Origin: an archaeon
Lineage (GTDB): Archaea; EX4484-52; WAPT01
Assembly: GCA_029258795.1 (NCBI GenBank)
Contig: JAPDKB010000010.1
Location: 1-8,274, forward strand
Length of the DNA: 8,274 bases
Reading direction: 5' to 3'
The notes under the pieces were generated by a model. It saw nothing but the letters and a program-made list of their open reading frames with translations, had not been told where the DNA came from and made no database searches. The position numbers were made by a program, and so were the translations under genes. Each line of letters begins with the position of its first letter. Within the stretch, counting starts at the first letter, position 1. This document shows, piece after piece, positions 6,518-8,274 of this stretch.

Positions 6518-6570
6518 GGTGACCCTAGGTGGTAGATGCCTGATGAGAATATACTTAGGAAAAACGAATC

Positions 6571-6598
6571 TTGACATAGAAAATTTTTATGATAGAAT
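6571..6598 (+). promoter_or_regulatory. promoter of cassette 4
   Basis: A perfect -35 box TTGACA (6571-6576), a 16-bp spacer and TAGAAT (6593-6598). It lies about 20 bases after a gatgagaat sequence, just as in cassettes 2 and 3, so the intergenic region is homologous though diverged. The promoter overlaps the ATG at 6589, which argues against that codon as the start. Confidence 0.7.
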
Positions 6599-6621
6599 CA
6601 AATTACCAATTGGAGGTTGAG

Positions 6622-8010
6622 ATGGTTAAGGGTAAAGATTTAAAAGTAATGAAAGAATTTAGAGGCAAAGGAGTTATTTTCCTTGTATCTTTATTTATTC
6701 TCTGTGGCTGGAGCACACCGATAAATATATCGAATACGGATAGTACCAGTTATATTCCTTCTGCGTGTTTAGATTTTTCAGGGAGGTTACATGTGGTTTG
6801 GGAGGAGAGGACACCTCTGGGAGATTTATTGAATGACATATATTATACCTGTCAGGTTGGTTCGGTATGGACTATACCTGTTAATGTTTCCAATGATTCA
6901 TTTGCAAGTTGGAGACCTGATGTTGCTGTTGATACCTTAAACAGGGTTCATGTGGTCTGGGGCAATTATGAGACGGGAAAGATAATGTGGACAATGTGTG
7001 AGGATGGGGTATGGACTACACCTGTTTCAATATCTGATTCTGTTCCTTATGCCTGTGTTGCTCCTGAGATTGCGGTAAATCCTCTGGACAATGCAGTTCA
7101 TTGTGTCTGGCATGATTTGGGTTCTGCTACTACTGATGCGGAAATATGGCATACATATTTTGATGGGGAAACATGGAGTGTTCCTGAGAATGTAACGAAT
7201 GATACCTATGATTCTGGCTGGCCTGATATAGCGATAGATTCCTTAGGAAGGATACATCTTGTATGGATGGACTATGGGACCTATGACATTTTTTATTCTT
7301 GCTGGAATGGGACTACATGGACATCACCTGTTAATATTTCCAATCTTTCAGGTCAATCCTGTGCCCCCAGGATAGCCATAGACAGGGATAATAATCCTCA
7401 TGTGGTGTGGGAGGAGAGAATAGACAGAGGCGGTATTTATTATATTTATTTTAATGGAGTGAACTGGGAAACGCCAACTTTGATAGATACTGCTATTTCA
7501 GGGGAGATAGTTACCTCTCAGCCTGATATAAGTATAGATAGATTTAATAAAGCACATATAGTATGGAGACGCCAAGACAATGAAGAAGATAACATTTATT
7601 ATGCTTTATATTCTGGTTCTATAAATGAAACTGCTCTTATTGGTATTACGGCTATTTCTGCTGCTTCTGCTACTCCTCGGATATTGACGGACAGTTTAAA
7701 AATACATGTAATATGTGAAGATTATACTTCAGGTAAAGGAGATATATTCTATCTTACGGAGCTTTTATTAAGTAGCGAAACACATAAAGAATGTTTGGAG
7801 TACCCATCCATGTATTTTAGAGTTTTTATACTTAAGAAAATATCACGGGCCAGATTTCAAATATATGATATCGTGGGAAGAAAAGTAAGAGAAGGGATAA
7901 TAAAGGAAAATGAGCAAATCCGGATATCTTTCCCTTCTGGAGTGTATTTTTTGAGACTGAAGGTTGGGGATAAGGTATTCTGGCATAAGTTTATTCTTTT
8001 AAATCCTTAA
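6622..8010 (+). CDS. cassette 4: secreted beta-propeller protein with sorting-type tail, mosaic
   Basis: An intact protein of 462 residues. The ATG at 6622 is chosen because GGAGG (6612-6616) lies 5 bases upstream. The earlier in-frame ATG at 6589 lies between the promoter boxes. The N-terminus has a basic stretch and a hydrophobic FLVSLFIL segment (signal peptide), then about seven propeller repeats with D-x-x-x-x-x-HVVW and G-x-x-W-x-x-P motifs, as in cassettes 2 and 3. The tail has YDIVGRKV (415-422) and FPSGVYF, ending FILLNP. Bases 6883-7121 are about 95% identical to cassette 2, while 7265-7415 are about 93% identical to cassette 3, making the gene a mosaic. The last third (7440-7850) is AT-richer and unlike either. 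The 14-base gap to the next start suggests an operon with the peptidase-like fragment. Its function beyond export and probable binding is unknown. Confidence 0.78.
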   Translation: MVKGKDLKVMKEFRGKGVIFLVSLFILCGWSTPINISNTDSTSYIPSACLDFSGRLHVVWEERTPLGDLLNDIYYTCQVGSVWTIPVNVSNDSFASWRPDVAVDTLNRVHVVWGNYETGKIMWTMCEDGVWTTPVSISDSVPYACVAPEIAVNPLDNAVHCVWHDLGSATTDAEIWHTYFDGETWSVPENVTNDTYDSGWPDIAIDSLGRIHLVWMDYGTYDIFYSCWNGTTWTSPVNISNLSGQSCAPRIAIDRDNNPHVVWEERIDRGGIYYIYFNGVNWETPTLIDTAISGEIVTSQPDISIDRFNKAHIVWRRQDNEEDNIYYALYSGSINETALIGITAISAASATPRILTDSLKIHVICEDYTSGKGDIFYLTELLLSSETHKECLEYPSMYFRVFILKKISRARFQIYDIVGRKVREGIIKENEQIRISFPSGVYFLRLKVGDKVFWHKFILLNP

Positions 8011-8024
8011 CAAGGGGGTGAGGT

Positions 8025-8249
8025 ATGGTTTTTATGTGTTTGTTTCCTTTGCTGGCGGTTTCTCAGGTCCCCAATCATAATGCTGTGGTGGTATCGGGTA
8101 AGGTTGCTACGCAGGATTACAATGAGTTCTGGAACGACTGTTTCCTCATGTGGGAGTTGTTCTATCAAAATGGCTGGAGTAACGACCACATCCATGTGAT
8201 ATACGGAGACGGTACAGTAACTTCCGCAGGGTCAGGCATTAACAGTTAA
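8025..8249 (+). CDS. cassette 4: peptidase-like fragment truncated by second RAYT element copy
   Basis: Seventy-four residues. The signal-like start differs from cassette 3 (MVFMCLFPLLAVSQ). From VSQ onward the product is identical in amino acids: PNHNAVVVSGK, FWNDCFLMWELFYQNGW, HIHVIYGDG, then AGSGINS and the stop supplied by the element. The ATG at 8025 has AAGGGGGTGAGG upstream and follows the propeller stop by 14 bases. The only differences from cassette 3 in the shared part are four synonymous changes. No catalytic dyad is present, so peptidase activity is not expected. Confidence 0.6.
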   Translation: MVFMCLFPLLAVSQVPNHNAVVVSGKVATQDYNEFWNDCFLMWELFYQNGWSNDHIHVIYGDGTVTSAGSGINS

Positions 8250-8274
8250 CAATTTTTATCAATTTATCAAATCC
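8058..8274 (+). repeat. direct repeat, copy 2 (peptidase fragment plus element end)
   Basis: Second copy of 5668-5884. The window ends while the two copies are still identical, so the true end of this repeat is not visible. Confidence 0.85.
8227..8274. mobile_element. start of a second RAYT-type element, cut by the window end
   Basis: Forty-eight bases identical to 5837-5884, including the complete 29-bp terminal repeat. They lie at the same position within the peptidase-like gene. This shows that the insertion and the cassette around it were copied together. Whether the rest of the element is present cannot be seen. Confidence 0.65.

Noticed and set aside
6589-6621. ATG at 6589 as the start of the cassette 4 propeller gene
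   Set aside because: It lies between the -35 and -10 boxes and has no Shine-Dalgarno site; the ATG at 6622 has GGAGG at proper spacing and aligns with the other copies.
6680-6720. Cys after FIL in the cassette 4 signal peptide as a lipoprotein attachment site
   Set aside because: The residues before it (Phe-Ile-Leu) do not fit a lipobox, and the homologues have no Cys there.
1771-8274. CRISPR array
   Set aside because: Repeats are long, coding and irregularly spaced, with no short repeat-spacer periodicity.

Overview
The window looks like accessory DNA from an uncultured, moderately AT-rich bacterium. Three signs suggest a member of the FCB superphylum or a related candidate phylum (WOR-3/Hydrothermae-like is a guess): C-terminal tails resembling type IX secretion type A sorting domains, frequent AGG/AGA arginine codons, and sigma70-like promoters with purine-rich Shine-Dalgarno sites. 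The phylum is inferred; there is no marker gene.

Layout. (1) Positions 1-127 hold the middle of a nucleotide-sugar (UDP-glucose/GDP-mannose type) dehydrogenase gene, cut off by an insertion sequence. (2) Positions 128-1770 are an IS1380-type insertion sequence with an intact 428-residue transposase, 17-bp imperfect terminal inverted repeats and a hairpin that can hide the transposase ribosome binding site. (3) From 1771 to the end is a tandem array of four related cassettes. Each complete cassette has its own promoter, a secreted beta-propeller protein gene of about 450-480 codons ending in a sorting-type tail, and 10-15 bases later a short gene with a signal peptide and the first part of what looks like a caspase-fold/C13-like peptidase. 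Cassette 1 keeps only the tail and the peptidase fragment. Cassette 2 has a frameshift in its propeller gene. Cassettes 3 and 4 are open. All four peptidase-like genes stop before any catalytic His or Cys could occur. (4) Between cassettes 3 and 4 lies a 681-bp element with perfect 29-bp inverted ends around a decayed REP-associated tyrosine transposase (RAYT, Y1/HUH) gene. The same junction starts again at 8227, and the window ends inside it.

How it fits together. The long near-identical blocks between cassettes (1971-2619 with 3807-4452; 5668-5884 with 8058-8274) and the mosaic structure of the fourth propeller gene point to expansion and shuffling by homologous recombination or gene conversion. 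The best-supported idea is a family of variable secreted or surface-attached propeller proteins, each with a co-transcribed small partner derived from a peptidase. Ligands and functions cannot be read from the sequence.
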